Source of the DNA: Methanobacterium formicicum DSM 3637
Lineage (GTDB): Archaea > Methanobacteriota > Methanobacteria > Methanobacteriales > Methanobacteriaceae
DNA: 64,000 nt
NCBI RefSeq assembly: GCF_000302455.1
Contig: NZ_AMPO01000011.1
Span: forward strand, 47,174-111,173
Direction: 5' to 3'
In this document: piece after piece, positions 9,939 to 25,333 of the stretch
Layout of the letters: each line of letters opens with the position of its first letter
Position numbering within the stretch: the stretch's first letter is position 1
Made by a program: the position numbers and the translations under genes
Notes under the pieces: generated by a model
Databases searched by the model: none
Told to the model about the DNA's origin: nothing
Seen by the model: only the letters and a program-made list of their open reading frames with translations

Positions 9939-11387
9939 TTGATTCCAAAGTGTATGAGTACTCAGCACCCAGATAATGTAAACTCCCCTTTCTTTTCATC
10001 TTCCAATGAAATAGGTGGCGAAGATGAAATAGCAGAGGCATACTATGTTTTTTCCCATTTAGGCTGTGATGAGCAGATGTGGGATTGTGAGGGGAAGGAA
10101 GTTGACAACTACGTTGTTAAAAAATTGTTAACTAGATACGGGGAGTTCTTCAACCAGAAAAAGTTAGGAGAAGATTTACGCCTCACACTGAGGGTTCCCA
10201 ACCCCACCGTGGAAAAAGCAGAAGCTAAAATACTCTTAGAAACCCTGGAAAGCATACCACGGTCATTTGATGTGGCTAAATTATTTTACGGAGAGGACAT
10301 AGCACCAGTTTTTGAGATAATTTTACCCATGACTGGATCTGCCAGGTGCATTGACCGGATATACAGATATTATTCAGATTTTGTAATTGGAAAACAGAAC
10401 AAATCATTTAAAGATGATGATATTACCATTGCAGAATGGATTGGTGAATTTAAACCCACAAAGATAAATGCCATCCCTCTTTTTGAAGACAGGGAGGGTA
10501 TGTTAAATGCACATGAGATAACCCGCAAATACCTCAGTGACAAAGACATCCACCAGCAAAGAATTTTCCTGGCCAGATCCGACCCAGCCATGAACTACGG
10601 ATTAATCGGTGCAGTTTTAATGAATAAATTAGCTCTGTACAACTTCAATCTCCTCTCTGAGGATACAGGGGTTGATATCTACCCAATCATTGGTGTGGGT
10701 TCTGCTCCTTTCCGGGGGAACCTGAAACCACAGAACATTGAAAATCTGACCACCGAATATCCCAGTGTGCACACCTTCACCATCCAGTCCTCCTTTAAAT
10801 ACGACCATCCCACCAGCGAAGTGATCAAGGGCATTGAAAAGTTAAAATCAATCAAAACTTCCAGGCCCCATGAAGTTGACCCTGAAAAATTCCTGGAAAT
10901 TATAGATAAGTATGGTCAGGAATTTCAGAAGCAGATCCTGGAATTAGCCCCACCCATAAACAGCATAGCAAAGCACACTCCCAACCGCAGGAAGAGGAAA
11001 TTACACATTGGTCTGTTTGGTTATTCCCGAAATATTGATGGAATTTCATTACCCCGGGCCATATCATTTACCTGTGCTCTATATTCATTGGGCTTACCTC
11101 CAGAAGTCTTGGCTTTAAATGCCCTGGATGGGGATGACTTCGCATTTCTGGATGAATACTATCTGAATTTCAGAAACGATCTGAAGGATGCTCTGCAGTA
11201 TTTAAATCTTGATTCTCCGTTTTTACCCGAGCCTATAAAAGAAAGGTTAAAATCCATGGATTATGTAACTAACGAGGAACATAAAGAAATCACTGATCAG
11301 ATCATCGACTTATTCCGGAAGGATAATGTTGATGCAGTACCAGAGCTCATCTTAAGAGCAGCTAACCTGCGTAAATTCGTTGGCTAA
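9939..11387 (+). CDS. ppcA: phosphoenolpyruvate carboxylase, archaeal type
   Basis: The ~482-residue protein opens with the archaeal PEPC signature IPKCMSTQHPDNVN and matches the family's usual length, about half that of bacterial PEPC. It carboxylates PEP to oxaloacetate, feeding the incomplete reductive TCA branch that methanogens use for 2-oxoglutarate. The TTG at 9939 is the likely start: the bases AATATGGAGG form a strong ribosome site eight bases before it, and known homologs begin close to this point. The in-frame ATG at 9924 lies within that ribosome site. It is monocistronic, with no partner gene on its strand nearby. Confidence 0.95.
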   Translation: MIPKCMSTQHPDNVNSPFFSSSNEIGGEDEIAEAYYVFSHLGCDEQMWDCEGKEVDNYVVKKLLTRYGEFFNQKKLGEDLRLTLRVPNPTVEKAEAKILLETLESIPRSFDVAKLFYGEDIAPVFEIILPMTGSARCIDRIYRYYSDFVIGKQNKSFKDDDITIAEWIGEFKPTKINAIPLFEDREGMLNAHEITRKYLSDKDIHQQRIFLARSDPAMNYGLIGAVLMNKLALYNFNLLSEDTGVDIYPIIGVGSAPFRGNLKPQNIENLTTEYPSVHTFTIQSSFKYDHPTSEVIKGIEKLKSIKTSRPHEVDPEKFLEIIDKYGQEFQKQILELAPPINSIAKHTPNRRKRKLHIGLFGYSRNIDGISLPRAISFTCALYSLGLPPEVLALNALDGDDFAFLDEYYLNFRNDLKDALQYLNLDSPFLPEPIKERLKSMDYVTNEEHKEITDQIIDLFRKDNVDAVPELILRAANLRKFVG

Positions 11388-11871
11388 ACAGGAGTATCAC
11401 CGAATGAATAGGTGATATAAATAAGTTTTTTATTAGCTAGGTTTTTTTTGAGTATTAACAATATATTATGGTTTGACCGGTAATATACTGGTTACTCCAT
11501 ATATACGTGTTTAGTTATGATATTCAAATGGTCAACGTTTCCTGTTGTATTCATAAAACAACTACGTTTGTAACAATTATCATTTTTTTTTAAATTTTTT
11601 AAAATTCTTTTTACGTATTATTTAATATTCCACTGTAATTTCAACCAATGTAATTTCAAAATTAGAATCTAGTAATTTCCAAACTTAGTTATCTTTATAA
11701 TTCCCGGATATTTCAATCATTAAGGAAGATTTTATATCCATCTTATAAGTCTATACTAAATAAATTATTAATTTCATCTAAAAATTAATATATTCCAATA
11801 TATATAATAAGTTTAGATTTATGTTGGGTCTATAGCACCTTAAACTAATATCCTCAGGTGGGGGATTTGTC
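11388..11871. other. AT-rich spacer
   Basis: No open frame of note is present. Tracts of T follow the ppcA stop and may end its transcript. A TATA-like ATATATAATAAG at ~11797-11810 is a possible promoter for the gene at 11872. Nothing else is recognised. Confidence 0.4.
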
Positions 11872-12492
11872 ATGGCTGCAGAAGAAGAAAAAAAATTGGA
11901 AAAAAGTGTTGATGAATTGAATCAACAACGGATTGATCTTGAAAAAGAGATCAACAATTTAAATCTCACAAAAATCGAAAAATTAGAATCCATCAATGGT
12001 GAACTTGAGACTAAAATTGAATGGCTGGATAAAGAAAGAATAAGAGCCACCAAGGAACGTGACAACCTCCTGCGTAAGGTCCGCCACTCCAAGGAGAAAA
12101 ACTGGAAAAACGCCCTGAAGATGGTTGCTATTCTGGGAGTTCTGGATCTGGTGGTTATACCATTAATCATCACTTTACTGAAGATACCCTTACAGTGGAT
12201 ATTTGTTTCCATGGGATTGGTAACCTTCTTCGGAGTAATGCTCATTGTGAATTACATGTCCGGAACATCACCCTTTAACACCGGTGAAATCAGAAAAGCC
12301 ATTACTGTATCTTTCTTAACAGTGTACCTGGCAATTGTGCCCATGGCATATGGAATGGTGATATTCCCCGGAGGAAGCTCAGCATTACCCATAGTCAATA
12401 ACCTCTCCTGGTTAATGGGAGCTATAATCATACTTTACTTTGCCACCCGACCACTGGAACAGTACATTAAAACAATATATGAAAAGAAATAA
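11872..12492 (+). CDS. membrane protein with N-terminal coiled coil
   Basis: The 206-residue protein starts with a charged coiled coil of about 75 residues (Glu/Lys/Leu/Ile heptads). About four or five hydrophobic segments follow, beginning near residues 82, 105, 140 and 172, and it ends in a short basic tail. The ATG at 11872 follows AGGTGGGGGA. No enzymatic motif is present. The coiled coil suggests cytosolic self-association or partner binding by a membrane protein. The gene is isolated and of unknown function. Confidence 0.75.
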   Translation: MAAEEEKKLEKSVDELNQQRIDLEKEINNLNLTKIEKLESINGELETKIEWLDKERIRATKERDNLLRKVRHSKEKNWKNALKMVAILGVLDLVVIPLIITLLKIPLQWIFVSMGLVTFFGVMLIVNYMSGTSPFNTGEIRKAITVSFLTVYLAIVPMAYGMVIFPGGSSALPIVNNLSWLMGAIIILYFATRPLEQYIKTIYEKK

Positions 12493-12604
12493 GTGGATTT
12501 AAACTATTTTTTTTATTACTTATCTATTTTTAAAATCACTTTAACCCTATCAGAATTCCCTATTTTTCTGATAAATTCCTAATTCACTCCACTTTGCCTC
12601 ATTT

Positions 12605-13849
12605 TCATGGTTTACCTGCTGCATTACTTCCTGCAACAAAACCTGTTGAAAATGCCTGTTGAAGATTATATCCTCCACTGGGGGCGCATCCTGAAATTAT
12701 TTCTCCTGCAAAGTACAATCCCTTAACCAGTTTTGATTCCATGGTTTGAGGATCAATATCCTTTTTAGATACACCTCCACAGGTAAGCATGGCTTTATTC
12801 ATGGGAAGATGCCCGGTGATTGTTAATGGGAGGGCCTTTAATATATTCACTAATAACAATCGCTCTTTTTTGTTGATCTGGTTCAATTTTTTATAAGGAT
12901 AAATTGATACAATCTCTAAAACCGGGTCTATGGTACTGTTAGGGAGATGGTTTTTCAGGTAATTTCTCAAAATCTTTTTACTGTGACTTTCAAAGTCTTT
13001 CATCAGCTGGTTGTTAAGGGCTTCCTGATTGATCCCAGGTTTAAAATCAATGTAAAGCTTCAGATCACCATGTTTATCCATGGTTTTAACGATCATGTTA
13101 CTCATATCAAGAATAACCGGTCCTGAAATTCCAAAATGGGTTAGGAGTAGGTTTCCATCAGGTAGTGATATTTTTTTCCCACCATATCCTATAGTGAGCC
13201 CCACATCCTCCAGGGTAACTCCTTTAAGGTCGTGAACCCATTTTTCACGTACTCGTAAGGGAACAAAGCCAGGTTTCAGCTCAGTTATATGATGCCCCAG
13301 TAACCGGGCAACAGTGTAACCATCACCGGTGGAACCGGTAAATTCATAAGTTGTCCCTCCAGTAGCGATGATAACGTTATGCGCGGAAATTATCTCGTTT
13401 TCAGTTGAAGAGAGCTTGAAAATCTGGGAACTTTTATGAAGATGCTCTAAACGGTAATTATACTGGATTTGCACCTGGTTTTCGGATAGAACATTTTTTA
13501 AAATATCTACCACAGATTCAGCTCTTTCTGTAACTGGGAATATACGACCATTTTCTTCTTCTTTTAATTCCAGGTCATGACTTTTAAAAAAATCCATGAG
13601 GTCATGGTTGGAAAATTCACCGAAAACATTCCGGTAAAATGAACCTCGCCTACCAAATTTTTCCAGGAATTCATCCAGTGTGGCTGTATTGGTAAGGTTG
13701 CATCGACCATTACCAGTTAAAAGGAGTTTGCGGCCTATTTTATCATTTCTTTCAATTAAAATTACTTCCTGGCCGAGTTGTGCCCCTCGAATTGCAGCCA
13801 TGCAACCTGCAGGTCCAGCTCCAACTACCGCTATGTCGTATATTTTCAT
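12605..13849 (-). CDS. NAD(P)/FAD-dependent oxidoreductase, HI0933/BaiN family
   Basis: The 414-residue flavoprotein opens with the dinucleotide-binding motif GAGPAGCMAA, then IERNDKIGRKLLLTGNGRCN, the family's characteristic glycine-rich segment. It ends with GLYFAGEIISGCAPSGGYNLQQAFSTG, the C-terminal FAD-contact region. Length and motifs match the HI0933 (YhiN) family. The physiological substrate of this family in archaea is not established. It is transcribed alone on the minus strand. Confidence 0.9.
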   Translation of the reverse strand: MKIYDIAVVGAGPAGCMAAIRGAQLGQEVILIERNDKIGRKLLLTGNGRCNLTNTATLDEFLEKFGRRGSFYRNVFGEFSNHDLMDFFKSHDLELKEEENGRIFPVTERAESVVDILKNVLSENQVQIQYNYRLEHLHKSSQIFKLSSTENEIISAHNVIIATGGTTYEFTGSTGDGYTVARLLGHHITELKPGFVPLRVREKWVHDLKGVTLEDVGLTIGYGGKKISLPDGNLLLTHFGISGPVILDMSNMIVKTMDKHGDLKLYIDFKPGINQEALNNQLMKDFESHSKKILRNYLKNHLPNSTIDPVLEIVSIYPYKKLNQINKKERLLLVNILKALPLTITGHLPMNKAMLTCGGVSKKDIDPQTMESKLVKGLYFAGEIISGCAPSGGYNLQQAFSTGFVAGSNAAGKP

Positions 13850-14070
13850 ATTTGAATTCCTCTGGAGTGAGTTTCTTTAATGATTTTGGAATTGATTATA
13901 TTTAATGAATAATTTGACCTGTTCATTATTGATTAATGTTTAATGAAAAGGTAATGAATTTAAAAAGAAGGGAAATTAAAAAAAGGAAATTTTATTTAAC
14001 TTTTTTTAATATTCAACATGACGAAAATTCATGTTTTTGTTCAACTTTTTTTTAAAAAGGTTGGTTGAAC

Positions 14071-15390
<1,320 letters not shown>

Positions 15391-15858
15391 TTTAATTCAC
15401 CTCTATTTATTATAATTATGTGGGGATTATTTATTTTAGAAGGATTATTTCCATTTTAGAAGGATAATTCCGATTTTGCGAGGATTTCCTTTTTAGGCAA
15501 TTTTCTTATTATTCATCTTTGGGATTTATATCCTTCTTTAGAGTTAATCCAATTTTATTAACCATACAAATTGATAAAGATGCAGATTTATTATATGAAT
15601 CTCTAAAAAAAGCTTTAAGCTTAAATTTAGATTTATATCTTTAAAATATGTATAATATAATATTATTTATTCAATTGATTAATTATTTATTCAAACTAAT
15701 TATTTACTCCTCTAATATCATTGGGGTATTATATTATATATTAATTTAGCACTTATGATCTGCCAATAATTCCGAGATCCAGATTGATATTATCTATCCT
15801 AATTATAAATCAACTGGATTAAAATCTAATCACCACTTCTTGATAAAAAGACCTGCAC
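15391..15858. other. AT-rich spacer between aspS and hisD
   Basis: No gene is visible. Near 15430-15490 there are three imperfect copies of a TTTTAGAAGGATAA-like unit. The rest is extremely AT-rich, with runs such as TATAATATAATATTATTTATT. The aspS promoter should lie at the left end, but no single TATA box stands out. Confidence 0.4.
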
Positions 15859-17136
15859 TTATTCATCATCAAGACGCTTTTTAAATGACTCAGCGTGAGC
15901 GTATAAACCTTCATATTCTGCTAAGGGTATCACCACATCCTTAAGATTCTCCAAACCTTCTCTGGATAACCTTTGTACTGTTGGTTTTTTCAGGAATGAC
16001 TCGGTGGAGAGTCCGGAGTACATCCTGGCACAGAATGATGTGGGTAACACATGGTTGGTACCAGACCCATAATCACCAGCTGCAACTGGGGTTAAGTTTC
16101 CAAGGAATATGCTTCCTGCATTCTTAATATACTTAACCACTTCCTCAGGGTCACGGGTCATGATCATCAGGTGTTCTGGTGCATATGCATTGGAGAAATT
16201 AACTGCCTCATCAAGGGAACCGGCCAGAATGATTTTCCCATTTTCTTGGAGTGATTCTGTGATGATCTGGTCCCGTTTCATCTGGGGAAGTTTTTCCTTG
16301 ATTTTGGTTTCAACTGACCGGGCAAGCTCCGGGGATGTGGTTACCAGTACCGATGCTGCCTGGGGGTCGTGCTCGGCCTGTGCCAGAAGATCCAGTGTTA
16401 TATAATCAGGGTTACCAGTTTCATCTGCTATTATCAGCACCTCTGAGGGTCCTGCAGGGAAGTCAATATCCACCTGGCCGTAGACCATCTTTTTAGCCGC
16501 AGTAACAAATACGTTACCGGGCCCCACAATTTTATCCACTGCGGGTATTGTTTGGGTTCCATAGGCCAGGGCTGCAATGGCCTGGGCCCCTCCCACCCTG
16601 TAAACTTTATCTGCACCAGCCAGGTATGCAGCTGCCAGTACAATATCCTCCACCTTTCCATCTGGACCCGGTGGAGTGCAGCAGATGATCTCATCTACTC
16701 CTGCAACTTTGGCTGGAATTACGGTCATAAGAATGCTTGAAGGATAAACAGCCCTCCCTCCGGGTATGTAACATCCCACCCGCTCCAGGGGGCGGACAAT
16801 TTGACCAGCTGTTATACCTTCATCCACTTCCATGGACCAGTCCTGGGGTAACTGGGCCTGGTGGAATTTACGAATGTTGGATGCGGCCTGTTTAAGGCTG
16901 CCAACCAGGTCATCTTCAATCTTACTGAGACTCTCTTTCAACTCTTCTTCTTTGATGAGAAAATCCTTTAGATCAACCCCATCAAACTTTTCAGTATACT
17001 GGCGGAGTGATTCATCGCCATTGTTCTTAACATCGCTAAGGATATTATTCACAATATTCATAACAGAATCAGAGTCTATCTGTGACCTTCCCAGGAGTTG
17101 GCCTATGTTTTCATCGTTAATTTTTACGGTTTTCAT
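15859..17136 (-). CDS. hisD: histidinol dehydrogenase
   Basis: The 425-residue protein matches HisD in length. It carries the family landmarks GCYIPGGRAVYPSS, VGPGNVFVTAAK, DFPAGPSEVLI, the zinc and catalytic region DLLAQAEHDPQA, APEHL and GDYGSGTNHVLPT. It oxidises L-histidinol to L-histidine in two NAD-dependent steps, the last of histidine synthesis. It stands alone rather than in a his operon, as is common in archaea. Confidence 0.97.
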   Translation of the reverse strand: MKTVKINDENIGQLLGRSQIDSDSVMNIVNNILSDVKNNGDESLRQYTEKFDGVDLKDFLIKEEELKESLSKIEDDLVGSLKQAASNIRKFHQAQLPQDWSMEVDEGITAGQIVRPLERVGCYIPGGRAVYPSSILMTVIPAKVAGVDEIICCTPPGPDGKVEDIVLAAAYLAGADKVYRVGGAQAIAALAYGTQTIPAVDKIVGPGNVFVTAAKKMVYGQVDIDFPAGPSEVLIIADETGNPDYITLDLLAQAEHDPQAASVLVTTSPELARSVETKIKEKLPQMKRDQIITESLQENGKIILAGSLDEAVNFSNAYAPEHLMIMTRDPEEVVKYIKNAGSIFLGNLTPVAAGDYGSGTNHVLPTSFCARMYSGLSTESFLKKPTVQRLSREGLENLKDVVIPLAEYEGLYAHAESFKKRLDDE

Positions 17137-17337
17137 TTTTTAACCAGGTACGATTTTATTAATTAATTATAAACGTGTAATAGGAGTTGTTGTGATTGAA
17201 TAGTAATGTTTAATAGATCAGTCAAAACCTTTATTTGTAATCATAGGTAAACTATAATTTACCCACTATGCCCAGCACTTTATTAATATATACCTTATGC
17301 TTATGGTTTTTTCTGGGTATAGCTTTTGGTAAAAAGT

Positions 17338-17346
17338 TATATATGC
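17338..17346 (+). promoter_or_regulatory. TATA box for UPF0058 / cDPG synthetase genes
   Basis: The element TTATATATG lies about 50 bases before the ATG at 17393. That allows transcription to start near 17370, ahead of a TAGGTG ribosome site. It probably serves both the UPF0058 gene and the cDPG synthetase gene that follows 30 bases after it. Confidence 0.5.
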
Positions 17347-17392
17347 ATATTGATCGAATCTTAATAACTCAAATTGTAGGTGTCTGGTAAAT

Positions 17393-17719
<327 letters not shown>

Positions 17720-17749
17720 ATACGAACCCCCACTGGCTGGTGATAATAG

Positions 17750-19126
<1,377 letters not shown>

Positions 19127-19319
19127 AATAACCTATTCCTGTGATTGAAAACAGTAAAATTATGCTTTTTTTAATCATCATTCTTTTTTATTTTTCAGGA
19201 TTAGTCTGAAAATATGCAATATTTCAGGATTATCTGAATATGCAATAACGGTACATCTTGATTTTAAATGAGATTTAAGAGTGAAAGATTGTAATAAGAG
19301 AGTATCACTTGTATCTATA

Positions 19320-19492
19320 TTTTTAAGTGTATATTTAAGTTTATTTTAAGTTAAAACTACTTTAATTAGATTATTTAAGTAAAGGATTTTAAGTTAAAAA
19401 TTTTTTTAGTGAATATTTTAGTGAATATTAGTGAATATTTTAAGTCATAGTTTTAGGTGAATATTTTAAGTCATAATGTACTAAATATTTTA
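19320..19492. repeat. degenerate AT-rich direct repeats
   Basis: Short units related to GTGAATATTTTAAGTCATA and TTTAAGTTAAAA recur here; GTGAATATT occurs four times between 19419 and 19465. There is no coding potential. The gene at 19514 begins just after. Confidence 0.6.
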
Positions 19493-19513
19493 AATAATTA
19501 GAATGGTGATGCT

Positions 19514-20065
19514 GTGGAATCTCAAGATTATGATAAATTAAGTTTTGATAAACTCAAAAAACAGCTTTCTTTCAACTTCGCTGAGAATAAGGCTATAAAT
19601 GACCTCCAGATTAAACCGGATGCATTCATACCAGTGTTATTCTCCCTCAAATTCGGCGGGGACTGGAGTTTCAAAACCCGGGATCTGGAAGCCATGGCAG
19701 TAAAGGAGAAAATAACCCGTTACAATGAAGATGAAGGGGAAGGTTATACCTTAGAACGGGTTACTCTCTTTGTGAATCCCATTTTAATCTCCACAGAGGG
19801 TAAAGTGCTGCGTCTGGAAAAGTGTGGTAGTAAAAATGAACGTGAACTGGTTGAAAGACCATTCCGGGTTAAACTAGATGCAGAAGATATTATCAAGGCA
19901 GAACTTAACCCTAAAATCATGGAGATAAGTCTTGAAAGGATTAAAGGACCCCTGAACTTTGAGGGATCTGCAGCTTATGGAGTTTCCCATGAAATAGAGC
20001 ACCTGGCAGGATGTGAACATACTGGAAAATTCATATGGGAGTTCCAATACAAGGTTGAAAATTAG
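19514..20065 (+). CDS. peptide-deformylase-like metalloprotein
   Basis: The 183-residue protein starts at GTG 19514, downstream of GGTGATG. Near its C-terminus is SHEIEHLAG (HEIEH at residues 159-163), which mirrors the deformylase zinc motif QHExDHLxG. Cys104 in RLEKCGS may correspond to the Cys of deformylase motif II (EGCLS). The first motif (GxGxAAxQ) is not recognisable. Archaea initiate with unformylated methionine, so classic deformylation is not expected. Either another amide bond is cut or the family has a different role. The gene is isolated. The family call is moderate. Confidence 0.6.
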   Translation: MESQDYDKLSFDKLKKQLSFNFAENKAINDLQIKPDAFIPVLFSLKFGGDWSFKTRDLEAMAVKEKITRYNEDEGEGYTLERVTLFVNPILISTEGKVLRLEKCGSKNERELVERPFRVKLDAEDIIKAELNPKIMEISLERIKGPLNFEGSAAYGVSHEIEHLAGCEHTGKFIWEFQYKVEN

Positions 20066-20202
20066 GGTAAAGTTAATTCATTTGATAATGAGGAAAGGGT
20101 TTTAGGAAAGGGTTTTAATAATAAAATAAGAAGATGAAAATTCAGATTTTATGAAAAATAAAATAAAAATAACCTAATAAAATCTAATAAAAATACTTGC
20201 AT

Positions 20203-20421
20203 TTAGCCTGGATAGAAGTTTTTACCGAAGCTTTCCTTTTTTTCTATTTTTCCATCTTCAGTGTGGATAAATACTTCAACATTGTATCTTTGACCTTCCT
20301 TCTCGGCAAATTCGATTGCTTCTTCTTTGGTGTCAAAGTGTCCAGAAGCCTTTACAGCCCCGTCTCTTTTAACATCCCAACCTCCTTTTTTACCGGTTAT
20401 AACATGAATATTTGCAGCCAT
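20203..20421 (-). CDS. DUF2188 domain protein
   Basis: The 72-residue protein starting MAANIHVITGKKGGWDVKRDGA fits DUF2188, a small family with a GGWxVKxxGA pattern and a following DTKEEAIEFAEKEG helix. The ATG at 20421 is preferred because GAGGTG lies six bases ahead; a GTG inside that same ribosome site (20430) would add three residues. It probably adopts a small alpha/beta fold. Function is unknown. It stands alone between the deformylase-like gene and the P-type ATPase. Confidence 0.8.
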   Translation of the reverse strand: MAANIHVITGKKGGWDVKRDGAVKASGHFDTKEEAIEFAEKEGQRYNVEVFIHTEDGKIEKKESFGKNFYPG

Positions 20422-20540
20422 TTTTTTCACCTCTTAAATATTACCTTAATACGTTAATGGAATCTTACTTTACCTTAGATATGTATTATAACCTTTAAAT
20501 AGATTGTTAAAAACTTGTAATATCCAACAATGAACTATGT

Positions 20541-22532
20541 TTATGAAGTTGATTCCACATTTTTAATGTTAACCCTTGATTTTCGGTTTTTCCGATTCTG
20601 GCGGTAACTGATCAGCCGGGATGAATTGGCCACCACCAGTACTGATCCCATATTATGAATCAAAGCACCCGCTACTGGTCCAATAATACCAAAACCAGCC
20701 AGCAATATGGCCATGAAGTTTATCATGATGGGAACCACAATATTTACATTGATGGTGCCCCTGACTTTTCTGGAAAGATCAATGAGTTCCGGGACTTTAG
20801 ATAGATCATCGGACATCAGTGCCACATCCGCGCTTTCAATGGCCACATCTGATCCCAGTGCACCCATAGCCACACCCACACTGGACCTGGCCAGGGCAGG
20901 AGCATCATTTATACCATCCCCAATCATACACACCCTTTCACCATTTGCTATCCGCTCTTCAATTACTTGGACCTTGTCACCAGGAAGCTGCTGGGAATAT
21001 ACATTATCGGCACCAATTTCCCTGGCAATGGAAGCAGCAGTTACCTCGTTGTCACCGGTTAAGAGCAAGACCTCATTTATACCCATTCCTTTAAGTTCTT
21101 GCACAGTTTCTTTGGATTTTTCTTTTATAGTATCGGCCACAGTTATAATCCCTGAAATTGAGTCTCCTATGGCAACCATCAAAACTGTTTTTCCCTGATC
21201 TTCATGGGCAGTGATAATCTCTTCCTGTTGTTGTTTTACTCCAATTTTATTGTCATCTATTAGTTTTTGATTACCAACCAGAACCCTTTCATTACCAATC
21301 AGTGCCCTGACACCATGACCAATTTCAACTTTAAATTCATGGGGGTCACTGATCTTCAGTGATTCTTCTTTAGCCCTGTTAAGGACAGCCTGGCCAATGG
21401 GATGCTCTGAGAACTTCTCAGCAATGGCTGCTATTTGTAGAATTTTTCCAGGAGTGTACTTTTCTTCAAATGATATAACATCAATTACTTCTGGTTTACC
21501 ATATGTTATGGTGCCGGTTTTATCAAATGCAATTGTTTTGACCCTTCCCACATTTTCTAGGGCTTCCCCACTTTTTATAAGAATTCCCTTGCGTGATGCA
21601 TTACCAATTCCGGCCATGATTGCGGTGGGGGTGGCCAGTACCAGGGCACAGGGACAGAACACAACCAGAATGGTAACCAGACGTATGATATCCTGGGTTA
21701 TGATGTATGTTATCAGGGAGGCTGCTACAGCAATGGGAACAATGATGGTGGCAACCCGGTCAGTTAACCTAACTACGGGTGCTTTCCTACTTTCGGATTC
21801 TTTAACCAGTCTTATAAGTTCAGCCAGGGATGTGTCTTCACCAACCCTGGTAGCTTTTACTTCAATTGCCCCTAACTGGTTTAAAGTACCTATGAAGACT
21901 TCATCACCTACTTTTTTATTAACAGGCATGGATTCTCCGGTTAAAATTGATTGATCTATGGAGGTGCGTCCACTGGTAACAACTCCATCAACAGGAATGG
22001 ATTCTCCAGGCTTTACCAGAAGAATATCACAGATTTCCAGTTCACTCACCCTTACTTCCTTTTCCCCCTGGGATGTCTTTATCCGGGCCACCTGGGGTGT
22101 TAACTGGATGAGTTTTTTAACACTTTCATGAGCTTTCCTAACGGTTCGATCCTCTAAGATCTCACCGATCATCATGATAACTGCAATTTCTCCAGCTGCA
22201 AAATATTCACCTATTGCAACAGATGCAATAAGGGCAATACTAACCAGAACATTTGCTTTTAAATCAAAACTAGTGATCAAACCCTTTCCTGCTTCAATGA
22301 GTATGGGTGTTCCACTGATCACCACACTTACCAGTGCCACATCAAAGGGCAATATATCTTTAGGGATCCCTGACCAGCTGATTAACAGGAATACTCCTGA
22401 AATAATAGTTAAAATTATGGAGCGATACTCATTATCTTCTTTAAATTTCTGTAAGCTTATATTCTCTTTAATTTTTAGGCTAATATTCTCTTTAATCAGT
22501 CCAATATTCTCTCCAATATTTATATCACTCAT
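20541..22532 (-). CDS. heavy-metal-translocating P1B-type ATPase
   Basis: The 663-residue membrane pump has the actuator loop TGES (~198-201), the metal-site CPC in transmembrane helix 6 (residues 293-295), the phosphorylated Asp337 in DKTGT, the nucleotide-domain HP pair (SEHPIGQAV) and GDGINDAPAL. It has no N-terminal Cys-x-x-Cys metal-binding domain, only a short charged leader with a repeated ENI motif. The last helix reads HNMGSVLVVANSSRL, which does not match the Asp-containing zinc signature, so zinc, cadmium and copper cannot be separated from sequence. It exports a soft metal across the cell membrane. The gene is isolated. Confidence 0.93.
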   Translation of the reverse strand: MSDINIGENIGLIKENISLKIKENISLQKFKEDNEYRSIILTIISGVFLLISWSGIPKDILPFDVALVSVVISGTPILIEAGKGLITSFDLKANVLVSIALIASVAIGEYFAAGEIAVIMMIGEILEDRTVRKAHESVKKLIQLTPQVARIKTSQGEKEVRVSELEICDILLVKPGESIPVDGVVTSGRTSIDQSILTGESMPVNKKVGDEVFIGTLNQLGAIEVKATRVGEDTSLAELIRLVKESESRKAPVVRLTDRVATIIVPIAVAASLITYIITQDIIRLVTILVVFCPCALVLATPTAIMAGIGNASRKGILIKSGEALENVGRVKTIAFDKTGTITYGKPEVIDVISFEEKYTPGKILQIAAIAEKFSEHPIGQAVLNRAKEESLKISDPHEFKVEIGHGVRALIGNERVLVGNQKLIDDNKIGVKQQQEEIITAHEDQGKTVLMVAIGDSISGIITVADTIKEKSKETVQELKGMGINEVLLLTGDNEVTAASIAREIGADNVYSQQLPGDKVQVIEERIANGERVCMIGDGINDAPALARSSVGVAMGALGSDVAIESADVALMSDDLSKVPELIDLSRKVRGTINVNIVVPIMINFMAILLAGFGIIGPVAGALIHNMGSVLVVANSSRLISYRQNRKNRKSRVNIKNVESTS

Positions 22533-24877
<2,345 letters not shown>

Positions 24878-24880
<3 letters not shown>

Positions 24881-24905
24881 GTCCCCAGGACTTACCCTTT
24901 TTTCA
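24878..24905 (+). terminator. hairpin terminator of the thermosome gene
   Basis: The stem TAAGTCC / GGACTTA with a CCA loop begins at the stop codon itself and is followed by CCCTTTTTTC. The stem plus T run fits transcription termination directly after the gene. Confidence 0.65.
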
Positions 24906-25160
24906 TTTTTAAAAAACTAAATATCCTATTTAATACTAAATATCTAATTTTAACTTTCAATACCTTATTTAATTCTAAATATCTCATTTTAATTTTCAAT
25001 ACCTTTCTTTTTAATTTACATTACCTTATTTAATTCTAAATAGTCTATTTAATGCCTAATGTTTTATTTATTTAAATATTTTAATTTGCAGTGTCTTATT
25101 TAATTTTAATAGCTCTTTAAAATCGAAATATCTTATTTCAATGCTTCAATATAATATTTA
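24906..25160. repeat. degenerate AT-rich tandem repeats after the thermosome gene
   Basis: Units resembling CCTTATTTAATTCTAAATAT and CATTTTAATTTTCAATA recur about six times with drift. TTATTTAATTCTAAATA is seen exactly at least twice (24964 and 25027). There is no coding potential in either strand. Confidence 0.6.
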
Positions 25161-25317
25161 AATATTAATAGCATTTTAAATCCTAATTTCCATGGATTTC
25201 TACTTTACTTTTGACATTTTCTTGAAAAGTAGAATTAAACGAGGTTTTTTAAAAAAATATCTCATAAATTCCACTCGTTTTAGGTTGCAGCAATTTTTTA
25301 ACTGATCTTTACAGGTC

Positions 25318-25331
25318 TTAGGTTTCCCTAA
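25318..25331. promoter_or_regulatory. candidate DtxR-type box 1
   Basis: TTAGGTTTCCCTAA is an inverted repeat (TTAGG / CCTAA) immediately before the TATA box TTTATATA at 25334-25341. It resembles iron-dependent DtxR/IdeR half-sites. The gene downstream encodes a DtxR-family regulator, so autoregulation is likely. Confidence 0.55.
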
Positions 25332-25333
25332 CT

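Noticed and set aside
20541..22532. Assigning copper or zinc to the P-type ATPase
   Set aside because: CPC is shared by several subgroups, the N-terminal metal domain is missing and the last helix fits neither signature well.
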